64,000 bases of DNA from Micromonospora terminaliae (GTDB taxonomy: Bacteria > Actinomycetota > Actinomycetes > Mycobacteriales > Micromonosporaceae): the NCBI RefSeq assembly GCF_009671205.1, contig NZ_CP045309.1, forward strand, positions 4,898,001-4,962,000. Reading direction: 5' to 3'. The stretch's first letter is position 1; each line of letters opens with the position of its first letter. The position numbers were made by a program, and so were the translations under genes. Below are positions 8,731-16,436 of the stretch, one piece after another. The notes beneath the pieces were generated by a model that saw nothing but the letters and a program-made list of their open reading frames with translations, did not search any database and was not told the DNA's origin.

Positions 8731-9617
8731 GCGTGAGCCACCTTTCCGGCCAGGCCCTGCGGACGCAGCAGCAGCACCACGGCGAGCAGGCCGACCACGC
8801 AGAGGTCACCCAGCCCGGACGTGCCGTAGTAGTTGACGAACTGTTGCAGCAGCCCCACCGCGACCGCCGCGTACGCGGACCCGACCACCGAGCCCATGCC
8901 GCCGATCACCACCACTATGAACGCGAAGATCAGCAGCGAGCCGCCCTGCCCGGGCGAGACGGTGCCGAAGTAGACCGAGCCGAGCGCGCCGGCCAGCGCG
9001 GCGGCCGCCCCGCCGATCGCGAAGACCAGGGTGAACGCCTTGCGCACGTCGATGCCGAGCGCGGTCACCATCTCCCGGTTCTCCACGCCGGCCCGGATGA
9101 TCAGGCCGTACCGGGTGAACCGCAGGAAGGCGAGCAGCGCGCCGAGCACCACGGCGGCGGCGACGATCAGCAGCAGACCGGCGTTCGGCACCTGGGCGCC
9201 GAGCACCGAGGTCACGTCCCGGGTCCACTCCGGGCGTGGGAACGGCCGGGCGTCGGCGCCCCAGGTGGCCTGGAGCAGCGCCACCCCGGCTAGCGACAGG
9301 CCGACGGTGACCAGCACCTGCTCGATGGTGCGGGAGTAGAGCGGCCGGATCAGCACCAGCTCGACCAGCACCGCCACGGCCGAGCCGGCGAGCACGCCGA
9401 ACGCGACGGCCACCAGGAACCCGAGGCCGTCGGAGCCCGCACCGGGCAGGTTGCCCGCCGCCCACCAGGTCGCGTACGCCCCGACGCCCAGGAACAGGCC
9501 GTGCGCGAAGTTCAGCACGTCGGCCAGGCCGAAGACCAGGGACAGGCCCGAGGCGACGAGGAAGTAGAGCGCCGCCAGGCCCAGCCCGGTCAGCGTCAAC
9601 AGGATCACCGTGCTCAC
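8727..9617 (-). CDS. livH: Branched-chain amino acid-type ABC transporter permease (LivH)
   Basis: A 296-residue membrane permease beginning at GTG 9617. Characteristic LivH motifs include 'ASGLSLVFGLADVLNFAHG' near the N-terminus and 'IVVVIGGMGSVVGSAYAA' near the C-terminus. Its start overlaps the livF stop by four bases (GTGA), with AAGGGTGG as the ribosome site. The preceding 48-bp repeat sits just upstream of that site and inside the end of livF. The substrate is not determined by the permease; amino acid, amide or urea remain possible. Confidence 0.92.
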   Translation of the reverse strand: MSTVILLTLTGLGLAALYFLVASGLSLVFGLADVLNFAHGLFLGVGAYATWWAAGNLPGAGSDGLGFLVAVAFGVLAGSAVAVLVELVLIRPLYSRTIEQVLVTVGLSLAGVALLQATWGADARPFPRPEWTRDVTSVLGAQVPNAGLLLIVAAAVVLGALLAFLRFTRYGLIIRAGVENREMVTALGIDVRKAFTLVFAIGGAAAALAGALGSVYFGTVSPGQGGSLLIFAFIVVVIGGMGSVVGSAYAAVAVGLLQQFVNYYGTSGLGDLCVVGLLAVVLLLRPQGLAGKVAHA

Positions 9618-10399
9618 GCCGAGCCACCCTTCGTTCGCGACTGCGGGGCTCGCAGACCCGGCTCACTCCTCGCGCTCACCGGCACCTCCGCGCCCACGCC
9701 CAGCAGCGACTTCGTGAGCGCGGTCTCCAGCAGCAGGTCCTGCGCGTTGCCGGTCCAGGCGACCCGGCCGGCCGAGAGCACCACGGCGTCGCGCGCCAGC
9801 CGCCGCACCACGGCCAGGTTCTGCTCGACCAGCAGCACCGGCACGGATTCCGCGACCCGTTCCAGCACCTCGGCCACCTCGGTCACCACCTTCGGCGCCA
9901 ACCCCTTGGTCGGCTCGTCGACCAGCAGCAGCCGGTTGTCGTTGAGCAGCACCCGGCCGATCGCGAGCATCTGCTGCTGCCCGCCGGAGAGCGAGCCGGC
10001 CCGTTGCCGTCCGCGCCGGTCCAGCTCGGGGAAAAGGGCATAGACCTTGTCGTACGCCGGGCTCGTGCCCCGCCGCTCGGCCAGCCGCAGGTTCTCGGTG
10101 ACGGTGAGCCCGGCGAAGACGCAGCGGTCCTCCGGCACGTAGCCGAGCCCGCCGCGGACCAGCCGGTGGGTGGGGCGGGCCAGCAGGCTCTGCGCTCCCA
10201 TCCGGACGGTGCCGCGCACCTCGCCGTTGCGCGGCGTCAGCCCGACGATCGCGCGCAGCGTCGTGGTCTTGCCGACGCCGTTGCGGCCGAGCAGCACGGT
10301 CACCCCGGTCGGCGCGACCGCGAACGACACCCCCTGGAGGATGTGCAGCCCGGCGATCCGCACCGACAGGTTCTCGACGCTCAGAACAGGTTCGGTCAC
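9614..10399 (-). CDS. livF: ABC transporter ATPase (LivF), C-terminus extended by a dispersed repeat
   Basis: A 261-residue ATPase of the HAAT family, LivF type. Walker A is 'LLGRNGVGKTTT', the signature is 'LSGGQQQML', Walker B is 'LLLVDEPTKGLAP', and the switch His lies in the 'LLVEQNL' region typical of LivF. Normal LivF proteins are about 230-240 residues. Here the last 22 or so residues, beginning 'VSARSEPGLRAPQSRTK', are encoded by the 48-bp repeat at 9632-9679, so the tail is probably not functional. The GTG start at 10399 follows a GGAG ribosome site that abuts the second repeat copy. Confidence 0.93.
   Translation of the reverse strand: MTEPVLSVENLSVRIAGLHILQGVSFAVAPTGVTVLLGRNGVGKTTTLRAIVGLTPRNGEVRGTVRMGAQSLLARPTHRLVRGGLGYVPEDRCVFAGLTVTENLRLAERRGTSPAYDKVYALFPELDRRGRQRAGSLSGGQQQMLAIGRVLLNDNRLLLVDEPTKGLAPKVVTEVAEVLERVAESVPVLLVEQNLAVVRRLARDAVVLSAGRVAWTGNAQDLLLETALTKSLLGVGAEVPVSARSEPGLRAPQSRTKGGSA
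9632..9679 (-). repeat. 48-bp direct repeat, copy 1 (livF/livH junction)
   Basis: Identical over 48 bp to 10411-10458. Read on the minus strand it begins GTGAGCGCGAGGAGTGAGC and ends CGCAGTCGCGAACG. It contains a direct GTGAGC duplication and a small CTGCG/CGCAG hairpin. Here it is translated as the C-terminal tail of LivF and ends just before the livH ribosome site. It is likely a dispersed intergenic repeat of this genome. Confidence 0.9.
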
Positions 10400-10410
10400 A
10401 GCGCCAGCTC

Positions 10411-10458
10411 CGTTCGCGACTGCGGGGCTCGCAGACCCGGCTCACTCCTCGCGCTCAC
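10411..10458 (-). repeat. 48-bp direct repeat, copy 2 (livG/livF junction)
   Basis: Exact copy of 9632-9679. It overlaps the livG stop codon (the TGA is formed with the repeat's first bases) and ends just before the livF GGAG ribosome site. Placement is the same as in copy 1: a gene end on one side and a ribosome site on the other. Confidence 0.9.
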
Positions 10459-11198
10459 AGTGCCTCCCCCAGGTACGCCTCCTGCACGGTGGCGTTCGCC
10501 ATCACCGTGTCCGGGGTGTCGCACGCCAGCAGCGCGCCGTGGTGCATCACGGCGATCCGGTCGGCCAGCTCCAGGATCACGTCCATGTGGTGCTCCACCA
10601 TGAGCACCGACCGGCCGCTGTCCCCGGTCAGCGACTTGATCACGCTGACCAGCTCGGGCACGTCCTCGGCGCTCACCCCGGCCATCGGCTCGTCCAGCAG
10701 CATCACCCGGGGCTCACCGGCGAGCAGCAGGGCGATCTCCAGCTTGCGCTTCTCGCCGTGGGCCAGGGTGCCGGCCAGCGCCGTACCCCGGTGGGCGAGG
10801 CCCACCCGGTCGAGCGCCGCGTCGGCGGCGGCAGCCACCTCCCGGTCGGCCGCCGCCCGCCGCCACAGCTTCATCGAGCCACCCCGGTGCGCCTGTACGG
10901 CGAGCCGGACGTTCTCCCGCACCGTCAGCGACCCGAAGACCGAGGACGCCTGGAAGGTACGCCCCAGTCCGAGGCGGGCCCGCCGGTGCGGGGGGAGGTC
11001 GGTGACGTCCGCCCCGTCCAGCAGGATCCGTCCCCCGGTGGGCCGGCGCAGGCCGGTGATCAGGTTGAACAGGGAGGTCTTGCCGGCGCCGTTCGGCCCG
11101 ATCACGCCGAGGAACTCCCCGGGCGCGAGGTCGAGGTAGACGGAGTCGACGATGGCGACCTCACCGATCCGCCAGGTCAGACCGCGGGTGGCGAGCAC
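10455..11198 (-). CDS. livG: ABC transporter ATPase (LivG)
   Basis: A 247-residue ATPase of the LivG type. Walker A is 'IGPNGAGKTSL', the 'GLGRTFQ' segment is typical of LivG Q-loop regions, and the signature here is degenerate ('LAHGEKRKLEIAL'), as often in LivG/UrtD. Walker B is 'VMLLDEPMAGV', followed by 'MVEHHMDV'. Start is GTG 11198, four nt after the stop of the binding-protein gene. It supplies one of the two ATP-hydrolysing subunits of the importer. The gene ends at the beginning of the 48-bp repeat. Confidence 0.93.
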   Translation of the reverse strand: MLATRGLTWRIGEVAIVDSVYLDLAPGEFLGVIGPNGAGKTSLFNLITGLRRPTGGRILLDGADVTDLPPHRRARLGLGRTFQASSVFGSLTVRENVRLAVQAHRGGSMKLWRRAAADREVAAAADAALDRVGLAHRGTALAGTLAHGEKRKLEIALLLAGEPRVMLLDEPMAGVSAEDVPELVSVIKSLTGDSGRSVLMVEHHMDVILELADRIAVMHHGALLACDTPDTVMANATVQEAYLGEAL

Positions 11199-11201
11199 TG
11201 G

Positions 11202-12404
11202 TCAGCCCTTCATCTGCGCGACCGGCGGCGCGGACTCGTCACCGGTCAGGGTCTTCTGCGCGGTCGCCGTGTAGGCGGTGCCGCTGCCGGAGAGCTTCGC
11301 CTGGTACATCGGCTGGAGCAGCGCGTGGTCCTCCGCGCGGATGGTCATCTTGCCCTTGACGCCGTCGAACTGCCAGCCCTCCAGCGCCTTGACCATCTTC
11401 TCCACGTCGTCGCCGCCCTCCTGCACGGCGCGGACGACCATCTGGGCGGCGGCGAAGCCGTCCGGGTGGAACAGGTCGAGCGTGCCGCCCGGGATCTTGG
11501 CCTTGGCGGCCTTGGCGGCCTCGGTGTCGCTGGCCCCGTCGAAGTAGTGCGACAGGAAGGAGATCTTGCTGCCGGCCGCGCCGAAGGTGGGCCAGGAGGC
11601 GCGGATGTCCAGGCCGGTGACGACCGTGGTGGAGGCGAGGACGCCCTGCTGGTCGAGGGTCTGCCACATGGCCGGGGCGGTGGTGCCGGCCCAGGCGACG
11701 AAGAGGAGGTCCGGCTTGGCGGCCTTGATCTGGCTGGCGAACGGGGTGAACTCGGTCGCGCTGGCCGGGGCCCGGACGCCGCTCACGGTCGCGCCGGCGC
11801 CGCCGATGACCGCCTTGACGGCGGCCTCGTTGGCGTCACCGAAGGCGCCGTCCTGGGCGAAGACGACCACCTTCTTGCCGGCGGCGTCGCCGATGAACGA
11901 CTTGGCGGTCACCACGTCCTGGTACGACTGCCGGCCCGAGCGGAAGGTGTACTTGTTCGCGCCGGTCACCGCGTCGGTGGCGGCCGGGCCGGAGATGAAC
12001 AGCACCTTGTTCTGCGCGGCGATCGGGGCGACCTGGAGGGCCACGCCGGACGAGGTGGACCCGGCGATGATCTTCGTGCCCTTGCCGATGAGGTCCTTGG
12101 CCGCGGAGACCGCCTTCGCCGGGTCGCCCGCGTCGTCGACCTCGGTCAGCTCGATCTTCCGGTCGCCGACCTTGCCGGTGCCCTTGGTGGCGAAGTCGAG
12201 GCCGGCCTTGAAGCCCTCGATGTACTGCTTGCCGTAGCTGGCCAGCGGCCCGGACTGGGAATACACGAGGCCGACCTTGACGGGTGCGGCGTCGCCGCCG
12301 CCGGAGGCGGTGTCCTGCGGGCTGCCACAGGCCGTGGCCGCGAGCGCGGCCGCCATCACCGTGGCGGCGGAAAGGAACACCCGTCGCGTGTGCCGGATCG
12401 TCAT
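11202..12404 (-). CDS. livK: Branched-chain amino acid-type substrate-binding lipoprotein (LivK)
   Basis: A 400-residue periplasmic-binding-type lipoprotein. It has an Arg-containing N-region, a hydrophobic core, and lipobox 'LAATAC' with the lipidated Cys at residue 26. The mature part has the Peripla_BP_6 fold features 'VKVGLVYSQSGPLASYGKQ' and 'AGSTSSGVALQVAPIA'. It captures the substrate outside the membrane and delivers it to LivHM. It is the first gene of the livKGFHM operon. Substrate identity (branched-chain amino acid, amide, urea or other) cannot be read from sequence. A TGGAG ribosome site precedes the ATG. Confidence 0.92.
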   Translation of the reverse strand: MTIRHTRRVFLSAATVMAAALAATACGSPQDTASGGGDAAPVKVGLVYSQSGPLASYGKQYIEGFKAGLDFATKGTGKVGDRKIELTEVDDAGDPAKAVSAAKDLIGKGTKIIAGSTSSGVALQVAPIAAQNKVLFISGPAATDAVTGANKYTFRSGRQSYQDVVTAKSFIGDAAGKKVVVFAQDGAFGDANEAAVKAVIGGAGATVSGVRAPASATEFTPFASQIKAAKPDLLFVAWAGTTAPAMWQTLDQQGVLASTTVVTGLDIRASWPTFGAAGSKISFLSHYFDGASDTEAAKAAKAKIPGGTLDLFHPDGFAAAQMVVRAVQEGGDDVEKMVKALEGWQFDGVKGKMTIRAEDHALLQPMYQAKLSGSGTAYTATAQKTLTGDESAPPVAQMKG

Positions 12405-12457
12405 AGCGACTCCAGGTGGGGACAGGGGGAAGTGTCAGTTGTCGGCTCACGCTAGAA

Positions 12458-12467
12458 GTGACGTCAC
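12458..12467. promoter_or_regulatory. Perfect GTGACGTCAC palindrome upstream of livK
   Basis: A 10-bp perfect palindrome 54 bp upstream of the livK start, in the position expected for an operator. No regulator gene is adjacent. It is offered only as a candidate binding site; no clear -35/-10 pair was found nearby. Confidence 0.3.
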
Positions 12468-12634
12468 GCACGGGCTATGTGGCCGAAACACACAAGTAAC
12501 CAGGGTGGGGTGGCCGGCCATTACAACAGCCCGCCACTGGTTGATCATCGCCCGGTCCCACGTGGCCGCCGGCACCACCGCGCGGGACGCCGCTGTGTCG
12601 CGCCCCGCCATCGAAGTCGCCCGAAACACGCGAC

Positions 12635-12660
12635 GGCCCGGCGGAGCGTTCCGCCGGGCC
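12635..12660 (-). terminator. Hairpin terminator of the LPXTG-like gene
   Basis: Perfect 11-bp stem (12635-12645 with 12650-12660, 4-nt loop) located 18 bp beyond the stop codon of the minus-strand surface-protein gene. GC-rich and without a U-tract. Confidence 0.75.
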
Positions 12661-12677
12661 GCCGCATCGGATACGGG

Positions 12678-13805
12678 TCAGAGCCGCAGGTGCGCCCTCC
12701 GCCGCAGCCGGCCGAGCCCGACCAGGAGGCCGCCGGCCGCCAGCAGGCCGCCACCCAGGGAGAGGGTCTGGGCCACGTTGTCGCCGGTGACGGGCAGCTC
12801 GGGCTTGCCGCCCTTGTCGTCCCAGCCGCCCTTGTCGTCCCAGCCGCCCTTGTCGTCCTTGTCGTCCTTGCGGTGGTCGTACTTGCCGTCGCGGATGCAG
12901 ATCGTGACGGTGGCCGGGTCGGAGACCACGGTCCGGTACCGGTACTTGCCGGTCGCCCGGGCGGTGTTCACCACCTTGCCCTCCTTCACGTCGGCCCAGC
13001 TCACCACATACGGCTTGACGGCGTGGCAGTCGGTGCTGGTGCCCGGCGCCAGCGTCGTCTCGTTGCAGTGCACGTAGCCGGCGGTCCGGTCGTCCACCTC
13101 GACGTCGGCGATCTTCACGGTGCCGGTGTTGGCCGCCCGGTAGGTGTAGAAGATCTTGTCGCCCTTCGCCGCGAAGCCGTCGTTCGTGCACTCCTTGCGG
13201 CAGTCCGACTCGACCCGCGCCTTCTTGTCGATCGACAGGCTGACCTGCGGGTCTCCCGGGTGACCGGGGTAGCCAGGATCGCCCGGATCACCGGGGTAGC
13301 CGGGGTCTCCCGGATCGCCCGGGTCGCCCGGGTCGCCCGGGGCATCGGAGGCGGCGCAGGTGTGGGCGAGCACGAAGTTCTCGGCCGTCCCCGAGATCAC
13401 CGCGGTGGCGGCGGTAAGGGTCCAGTGGGCCGGCAGCCGGATGAAGGCTCGGCTCACGCCCTCGAAGTCGACGATCTCACTGTTCGGCGAGCCGGGGATC
13501 GGCCGCGTGACGGTGCCGCCGGGCGTCCTGAACGTCGTCGACAACGACTGGAAGACGCCGCTGGTCTCCGGCTCGCCGGACAGGTCGAACACCCAGGTCT
13601 CCTCGTCCGGGAAGGGCCCGCCGCCCGGATAGCAGAACTGAGGAGCGTGCGCCGCCGTGGTCGGCACGTCGTCCGGATCGATGCTGATCGTCTGTGCGGC
13701 CAGGGCCGGCGTACCGCCCAGCAGCAGGGCGCCGGTCAGCACACCGAACGCTCCCAGCCGCACGCCGATGCTCGCTCGCCTGCTCGGCGCAGTGGTCTCT
13801 CTCAT
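12678..13805 (-). CDS. Secreted, LPXTG-like cell-wall-anchored repeat protein
   Basis: A 375-residue surface protein. The ATG at 13805 is chosen because GGGGGA lies at proper distance; an ATG two codons upstream sits directly on that site. A signal peptide occupies about residues 1-38. An N-terminal beta-rich region follows, then a collagen-like run of GDPGDPG/GYPG triplets. Next comes a Cys-containing DUF11-like repeat ('AKGDKIFYTYRAANTGTV'), then an Asp/Lys-rich linker with the WDDKGG repeat. The C-terminus has 'LPVTG' near residue 335, a hydrophobic helix and an RRR tail, the classic sortase signal. No sortase gene is in the window. It is probably a structural or adhesive wall protein; the precise function is unknown. 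Confidence 0.8.
   Translation of the reverse strand: MRETTAPSRRASIGVRLGAFGVLTGALLLGGTPALAAQTISIDPDDVPTTAAHAPQFCYPGGGPFPDEETWVFDLSGEPETSGVFQSLSTTFRTPGGTVTRPIPGSPNSEIVDFEGVSRAFIRLPAHWTLTAATAVISGTAENFVLAHTCAASDAPGDPGDPGDPGDPGYPGDPGDPGYPGHPGDPQVSLSIDKKARVESDCRKECTNDGFAAKGDKIFYTYRAANTGTVKIADVEVDDRTAGYVHCNETTLAPGTSTDCHAVKPYVVSWADVKEGKVVNTARATGKYRYRTVVSDPATVTICIRDGKYDHRKDDKDDKGGWDDKGGWDDKGGKPELPVTGDNVAQTLSLGGGLLAAGGLLVGLGRLRRRAHLRL
12808..12867 (-). repeat. 18-bp tandem repeat encoding the WDDKGG linker
   Basis: Three near-identical copies of an 18-bp unit (CCGCCCTTGTCGTCCCAG on the plus strand), followed by a partial copy. They encode the Asp/Lys/Gly linker before the LPVTG anchor. Such in-frame tandem units can change length by slippage. 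Confidence 0.75.
13249..13342 (-). repeat. Collagen-like 9-bp repeat (GDPG) in the surface-protein gene
   Basis: A run of degenerate 9-bp units of the type CCCGGGTCG encodes consecutive Gly-Asp-Pro/Gly-Tyr-Pro triplets. It forms an extended collagen-like linker in the mature surface protein. Confidence 0.75.
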
Positions 13806-14315
13806 GTACATCCCCCGTGTCGTGGATCCTTGACACGGGTCGAAACGACCACTAATAGGACATGTTACGCAAAGCGGACACGAATCCCTCGGACGATGGA
13901 ACGCGCTCCGATCCTCACCGGAGGGCCCAGCCGGTCGACGGCCGGAACCTGATCATCGGGCAACAGGGGCGCGGCACCTACGTCGCCGAACGACCCGGGC
14001 GGTAACTCCCGGGCCGCTACGGACCTGATGTCGTGACCGACTCACGCCCGCCCGCCCGCCCGCGCCCGACTCGACCTGCCGTCGAGGGCCGCTGCGGACA
14101 AGGGCGCCCCGTGGCCATGACTCCGGCTGCTGCCCGGCCCGCCGCCGGCCCGCTCGGCAGACTCAGCCGCCCGCTCTCGAGTCGTTTCCGACATCAGCTC
14201 GACAGGCACGCACGAGGACACGGCGACCGACCACCGACAGCATCTCGCGGTCCGTCCGATCCATTCACGTCATCAAGTTCGTACCGCGGTCAGAGTCCCG
14301 CGCGCCGCCACGGCG
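13806..14315. other. Intergenic region (510 bp) between surface protein and trkH
   Basis: No intact gene was recognised here. On the plus strand at about 13928-14005 there is a short coding remnant resembling a GntR-family regulator (separate entry). The rest is GC-rich with open frames in several directions that lack family features. It must contain the promoters of the divergent surface-protein and trkH genes, but no convincing -35/-10 pair was found. Confidence 0.6.
13928..14005 (+). pseudogene. Remnant of a GntR-family regulator (wHTH end)
   Basis: The frame ending at TAA 14003-14005 reads '...NLIIGQQGRGTYVAERPGR'. It resembles the beta-wing of GntR winged helices (typically 'LEAEGLIxxRQGRGTFV'). 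Upstream, the frame does not continue into the recognisable HTH helices, and there is no start codon in frame. The likeliest reading is the scar of a deleted regulator gene. The match is by eye and short, so confidence is limited. Confidence 0.45.
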
Positions 14316-15728
14316 GTGTCGGGCCGTCGGCGATTGGCCGCCAGTTGGTCGGTTCCTGACCTGCCGGTGAATCTCCGGACGGAAGATGACCTGGTGCGCG
14401 GCCTGCTCCGGAACCCCGTTCGGCTGGTGCCGTTCGGGTTCCTGGCGGTCATCCTGCTCGGCACCGGCCTGCTCATGCTGCCCTGGGCCACCAGCGAGAG
14501 CCGCTACACCCCGTTCGTCACCGCGCTGTTCACCTCGACCTCGGCCGTCTCGGTCACCGGCCTGGCCATCAACGACACGCCGAACTACTGGAACGAGTTC
14601 GGCCTGGTGATGATCACCGTGCTCACCCAGCTCGGCGGCCTGGGCATCCTGACGGTCGCGGCGCTGGTGATCCTGGTGGTCTCCCGGCAGCTCGGCCTGC
14701 GCAACCGGCTGCTCGTGCAGGCCGAGACCGCCGAGTTCGGCCTCGGTGACGTCCGCTGGCTGCTGGTTCGGATCGTCGCGACGGTCTTCGCCACCGAGGC
14801 GGTGATGACCGCGGTGATCACCGGGCGGCTCTGGCTGGTCTACGACTATCCACCCGGACGGGCACTCTGGTTCGCCGCCTTCCACGCGGTCCAGGCGTTC
14901 AACAACGGCGGCTTCACCCTGTACTCGGACGGCCTGGTCGCCTTCTCCCGAGACCCGTGGGTCGCACTGCCGCTCGGTCTCGGCGCCATCGTCGGCGGCC
15001 TCGGGTTCCCGGCGTTGTTCGAGGCCGTCCGGGAGTGGCGGAAGCCGAAGAGCTGGGCGGTCGCCACCAAGCTGACCATCTGGGGCAGCGTCGTGCTCAT
15101 CGGCTCGGGCTTCGGCTTCCTGCTCCTCTCCGAGTGGACCAACCCCGCCACCATCGGCACCTTCGACGCCCCTGGCAAGGCGCTGGCGTCGTTCACCCAG
15201 ATCGCGCTGAGCCGCACGGGCGGCTTCGACGTGATCAACGTGGACAAGCTCAGCAACGAGAGCTACCCGCTGCTCATCGTGCTGATGTTCGTGGGCGGCG
15301 GCAGCGCGAGCACCGCGGGCGGCATCAAGGTCTCGACGTTCTTCCTGCTCGGCTTCGTGATCTGGGCCGAGCTGCGGGGCGAGCCGGACGTGAACGTGGG
15401 TGGCCGGCGGGTGGCGACGGCCACCCAACGCCAGGCGCTCACCGTGACGCTGCTGAGCGTGACGCTGGTCGTCCTCGGCACGATCCTGCTGATCGTGTTC
15501 ACCGACAACCTGCGCAACTTCGCCGCGGTGTTCGAGGTGACCTCGGCATTCAGCACCACGGGCCTGTCCACCGGCCTCGCACCGGAGCTGTCCCAGCCCG
15601 GCAAGTACGTGCTCATCGTGCTCATGTTCATCGGCCGGGTCGGGCCGCTCACCCTCGGGTCGGCGATCGCGTTGAACACCCGGCGACACCTGTACCGCTA
15701 TCCGGAGGAGCAACCCATTGTCGGCTAG
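14316..15728 (+). CDS. trkH: TrkH/KtrB-family potassium uptake channel subunit
   Basis: A 470-residue integral membrane protein with the four M1-P-M2 repeats of the SKT superfamily. The selectivity-filter Gly segments are seen in order: 'STSAVSVTGLA', 'FNNGGFT', 'LSRTGGFDV' and 'FSTTGLSTG'. It mediates K+ (possibly Na+-coupled) uptake and works with the RCK-domain protein encoded immediately downstream. The GTG at 14316 is the furthest 5' start; a GTG about 51 nt downstream is an alternative, as neither has a clear ribosome site. The 3' end overlaps the trkA start. Confidence 0.93.
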   Translation: MSGRRRLAASWSVPDLPVNLRTEDDLVRGLLRNPVRLVPFGFLAVILLGTGLLMLPWATSESRYTPFVTALFTSTSAVSVTGLAINDTPNYWNEFGLVMITVLTQLGGLGILTVAALVILVVSRQLGLRNRLLVQAETAEFGLGDVRWLLVRIVATVFATEAVMTAVITGRLWLVYDYPPGRALWFAAFHAVQAFNNGGFTLYSDGLVAFSRDPWVALPLGLGAIVGGLGFPALFEAVREWRKPKSWAVATKLTIWGSVVLIGSGFGFLLLSEWTNPATIGTFDAPGKALASFTQIALSRTGGFDVINVDKLSNESYPLLIVLMFVGGGSASTAGGIKVSTFFLLGFVIWAELRGEPDVNVGGRRVATATQRQALTVTLLSVTLVVLGTILLIVFTDNLRNFAAVFEVTSAFSTTGLSTGLAPELSQPGKYVLIVLMFIGRVGPLTLGSAIALNTRRHLYRYPEEQPIVG

Positions 15729-16386
15729 GAGGACGGACGACAGCAGCGTCGTGGTGATCGGCCTGGGCCGGTTCGGCTCCCGGCTGGCCGGCTCGCTGCT
15801 GCAACTCGACCACGACGTGCTCGCCATCGACCACCAGCAGGAACGGGTGCAGCGCTGGGCGTCCCGGCTGGACCGGGTGGTGCAGGCCGACACCACCGAG
15901 GAGAACGTGCTGCGCCAGCTGGGGGTCGCCGACTTCCGCCGGGTGGTCGTGGCCATCGGCGCGTCGGTCGAGGCCAGCGTGCTCACCGTGCTGGCCCTGA
16001 CCGAGCTGGGCATCCCGCAGATCTGGGCGCGGGCCACCTCGGAGAAGCACGCCAAGATCCTGCAGTCGGTGGGCGCCCACCACGTCATCTTCCCGGAGGC
16101 GGAGACGGGCGACCGGGTGGCGCACCTGATCGTGAGCCGGATGCTCGACTTCATGGAGTTCGGCCACGACTTCGCGATCGCCAAGGTCCGGGTGCCCGCG
16201 TCGCTCGTCGGCCGTTCCCTGCGCGAGGTGCGGCCGATCGACCGGTACGGGGTCATGGTGGTCGGCGCGAAGCCCGCCGGCGAGCCGTTCCGCTACGCGG
16301 ACCCGGACACCGTCCTCCAGCCGGACAGCGTGCTCATCGTGGAAGGCCCGATCAACCGGGTGCAGCAGTTCGCCGTGCTGGCCTGA
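15718..16386 (+). CDS. trkA: TrkA/KtrA-family potassium channel regulatory (RCK) protein
   Basis: A 222-residue cytoplasmic regulator. It has a Rossmann RCK_N domain with 'GLGRFGS' at residues 15-21 for NAD(H)/ATP binding and a C-terminal RCK_C domain from about residue 140. The start is TTG at 15718: a strong GGAGGAGC site lies about 8 nt upstream and the start overlaps the end of trkH by 11 bp, so the pair is translationally coupled. It gates the TrkH channel in response to nucleotide binding. Confidence 0.93.
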   Translation: MSARRTDDSSVVVIGLGRFGSRLAGSLLQLDHDVLAIDHQQERVQRWASRLDRVVQADTTEENVLRQLGVADFRRVVVAIGASVEASVLTVLALTELGIPQIWARATSEKHAKILQSVGAHHVIFPEAETGDRVAHLIVSRMLDFMEFGHDFAIAKVRVPASLVGRSLREVRPIDRYGVMVVGAKPAGEPFRYADPDTVLQPDSVLIVEGPINRVQQFAVLA

Positions 16387-16436
16387 CCGTCACTTCTTCT
16401 CGCCCTTACCGCCGTGCCCACCCCCCTTCGGCCGGT

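Noticed and set aside
12478..12634. Possible short gene in the gap between livK and the surface-protein terminator
   Set aside because: Open frames here lack ribosome sites and family features; no remnant was recognised.
13249..13342. Regular 9-bp repeat that might suggest a CRISPR-like or minisatellite array
   Set aside because: It is in frame, encodes Gly-Asp-Pro triplets of a surface protein and has no spacers.
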